Of a stretch of DNA of 5,419 nt, positions 5,084-5,419 are shown one piece after another. A model generated the notes under the pieces. It had not been told where the DNA came from. It searched no databases and saw nothing but the letters and a program-made list of their open reading frames with translations. Source of the DNA: an uncultured Arcobacter sp. (GTDB taxonomy: Bacteria; Campylobacterota; Campylobacteria; Campylobacterales; Arcobacteraceae). The position numbers were made by a program, and so were the translations under genes. Numbering within the stretch: position 1 is the first letter of the stretch; every line of letters starts with the position of its first letter. The stretch is taken from positions 1-5,419 of the forward strand of contig CAJXWI010000212.1 of the NCBI GenBank assembly GCA_913062735.1. The letters are read 5' to 3'.

Positions 5084-5419
5084 TTAGTTTATAAGCTTTT
5101 TACTTTTTAAGTAATCTAGTACAAGAATAGCTGCTTTTGAACACAATGACTTTTCTTTGGAGTCTAGAAATTTTATTTCTTCAATTTCTGCATCAGGATG
5201 AACGTCACCTTCAACGTTGGCAAAATAACAAGTTAACTTAACCATAACCTTGTCCTCTTTTCCATCCGCTTTGGCTAAAAAAGTTTTGGCATATTTAAGT
5301 GAAGAAGGAATAATATCTACAGATATTTCTTCTTTAATCTCCCTAATAAGAGCTTGTTCATCGGACTCTCCAACTTCACGTTTACCACCTGGAATATAAA
5401 ACAATTTTTTATTAATGGA
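5084..5419 (-). CDS. Nudix hydrolase, 5' end outside window
   Basis: 111 residues are visible, open to the right edge; the TTG at 5404 is an internal leucine, since the frame runs on upstream as SINKK before LFYIPGGK. The Nudix box, in visible numbering, spans 12-34: GGKREVGESDEQALIREIKEEISV, with Gly12, Glu18, Arg26, Glu27, Glu30 and Glu31 in register. The box glycine near its end is Ser33. The box's glutamates bind the Mg ions used to cleave a nucleoside diphosphate linked to another group. The preceding FYIPGGK and following KYAKTFLAKADGKEDKVMVKLTCYF fit the small house-cleaning type (ADP-ribose, NTP or similar substrates), but the substrate cannot be named. About 20-30 N-terminal residues are probably missing from view. 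It is first in a likely operon with the VOC gene. Confidence 0.9.
   Translation of the reverse strand, partial: SINKKLFYIPGGKREVGESDEQALIREIKEEISVDIIPSSLKYAKTFLAKADGKEDKVMVKLTCYFANVEGDVHPDAEIEEIKFLDSKEKSLCSKAAILVLDYLKSKKLIN

Noticed and set aside
5402..5404. TTG as the start of the Nudix gene
   Set aside because: The frame stays open to the window edge with plausible Nudix sequence (SINKK-LFYIPGGK), and there is no ribosome site in front of it.

Overview
The window is strongly AT-rich DNA with tightly spaced bacterial genes. It most resembles a free-living Campylobacterota genome of the Arcobacter group. The grounds are protein style, not a database match: chemoreceptors with CHASE3 sensors, a HAMP-like relay, AATAGEAGKGFAVVAQEVR-type tips and a C-terminal EWESF; a small OmpR-type regulator with an IWQ-containing winged helix; and AAGGA-type ribosome sites. 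The genus is an inference.

Left part, + strand. Positions 1-456 are the 3' end of a methyl-accepting chemotaxis protein (MCP) whose sensor lies outside the window. A hairpin follows its stop. Next comes an apparent two-gene operon: an isochorismatase-like cysteine hydrolase (589-1149) with a complete Asp/Lys/Cys triad, and, 7 bases later, an OmpR/PhoB-type regulator (1157-1822). The regulator's receiver domain has lost the phospho-acceptor Asp and the conserved Lys, so it is probably an atypical, phosphorylation-independent regulator.

Middle, - strand. A large MCP (1909-4413, 834 aa) is transcribed towards the operon. The two units share a bidirectional hairpin terminator at 1857-1893. The receptor has a periplasmic sensor made of two CHASE3-like modules that duplicate each other at a constant 129-residue offset, then a poly-HAMP-like stretch, a signalling hairpin, and a long charged tail ending in a CheR-tether-like pentapeptide, EWESF. 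The cut-off receptor at the left edge is a paralogue without that pentapeptide.

Between 4414 and 4717 there is no gene. This stretch holds the receptor's ribosome site and an extended -10 promoter, a perfect 15-bp AT-only inverted repeat just upstream of it, and a perfect 22-base direct repeat at 34-base spacing.

Right part, - strand. A Nudix hydrolase cut by the window edge (5084-5419) is followed after 13 bases by a VOC/glyoxalase-fold gene (4718-5070). The VOC gene carries a one-base frameshift near codon 15, so it is a pseudogene unless the base is a sequencing error.

Nothing here amounts to a clearly new system. The strongest leads are the receiver-dead regulator paired with a cysteine hydrolase, the duplicated CHASE3 sensor, the paired repeats upstream of that receptor, and the broken VOC gene.
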